A stretch of DNA of 64,000 nucleotides from Epiperipatus broadwayi (taxonomy: Eukaryota; Onychophora; Udeonychophora; Euonychophora; Peripatidae). A program made the translations under genes and the position numbers. The notes beneath the pieces are model-generated. The model saw nothing but the letters and a program-made list of their open reading frames with translations. It searched no databases and was not told the DNA's origin. Below, one piece after another: positions 63,911 through 64,000 of this stretch (positions are counted from its first letter, which is position 1; each line of letters begins with the position of its first letter). The DNA is taken from positions 4,422,059-4,486,058 of the forward strand of contig JAQFVV010006293.1 of assembly GCA_028023455.1 (NCBI GenBank). The letters run 5' to 3'.

Positions 63911-64000
63911 TGCGACGTGTTTTTGTTTTAATATCCTCCGGCAATACGTGTTGTCGAAATTCCTTTAGATTAATTATATGACAACGTGTTTTTCGATTGA
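63911..64000. other. Upstream flank of the candidate promoter
   Basis: CpG-containing sequence (tgcgacgtg, ctccggcaatacg, gacaacgtgtttttcg) that would lie upstream of the minus-strand TATA box; the two acgtg motifs could be bHLH-type sites. Truncated by the window end. Confidence 0.25.

Overview
This is a very AT-rich (roughly three quarters A+T) eukaryotic, almost certainly metazoan, window. It has no bacterial-style gene packing, operons or ribosome binding sites, and I find no intact host gene. Nearly everything recognisable is a mobile element or its debris: degenerate LINEs with apurinic-type endonuclease (EN) and reverse transcriptase (RT), Penelope-like element (PLE) pieces with GIY-YIG remnants, one hAT DNA transposon with 8-bp target duplications, hairpin-shaped non-autonomous elements, a short satellite array and long ATT microsatellites. 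This mix, plus an arthropod-like TATA/TCAGTT core promoter at the right edge, fits an invertebrate, perhaps an arthropod. That placement is inference.

Layout. (1) 1-28,604 is one giant palindrome: a left arm of at least 14.3 kb (it runs off the window start), a 77-bp spacer at 14,319-14,395, and a 14.2-kb right arm in reverse. The arms carry the same elements as mirror images: a non-autonomous hAT element, a degenerate LINE with a 3' finger-like tail, a hairpin element inside that LINE, a retroposon tail with ATT microsatellite, and unrecognised coding-like text next to the centre. Their similarity is not uniform. The outer 6.4 kb is about 99% identical in the stretches compared by eye, the inner 7.9 kb only about 80-88%, with an abrupt step near 6,430/22,150. 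(2) 28,605-32,820 holds a second hairpin element, a complete but inactivated hAT transposon (29,868-32,477, TSD tcctagac) and an ATT microsatellite. (3) 32,820-38,850 is featureless AT-rich DNA. (4) 38,850-42,770 is a degenerate LINE on the plus strand with EN and RT domains and a repeat-bearing, higher-GC 3' flank. (5) 43,985-47,950 is a LINE on the minus strand interrupted by a head-to-head pair of PLE fragments. (6) 48,540-48,835 is a small GC-richer island with a TATA box and splice donor. (7) 52,230-55,560 has two hairpin elements and a third kind of LINE tail split by a 414-bp-period satellite. (8) 56,315-57,070 is a PLE-like insertion flanked by an 18-bp direct repeat, followed by another RT fragment. 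(9) 59,260-64,000 has weak SINE-like sequences, a third PLE-terminus-like inverted repeat, a minisatellite, and a candidate promoter with first exon at the right edge.

Nothing here works together as a pathway. The strongest biological signals are the giant palindrome with its stepwise identity, and three PLE-type terminal repeats that share a hammerhead-ribozyme-like core (CTGATGA-like segment, 6-bp helix, GAAA). Percent identities are from reading aligned stretches by eye, not from computed alignments.
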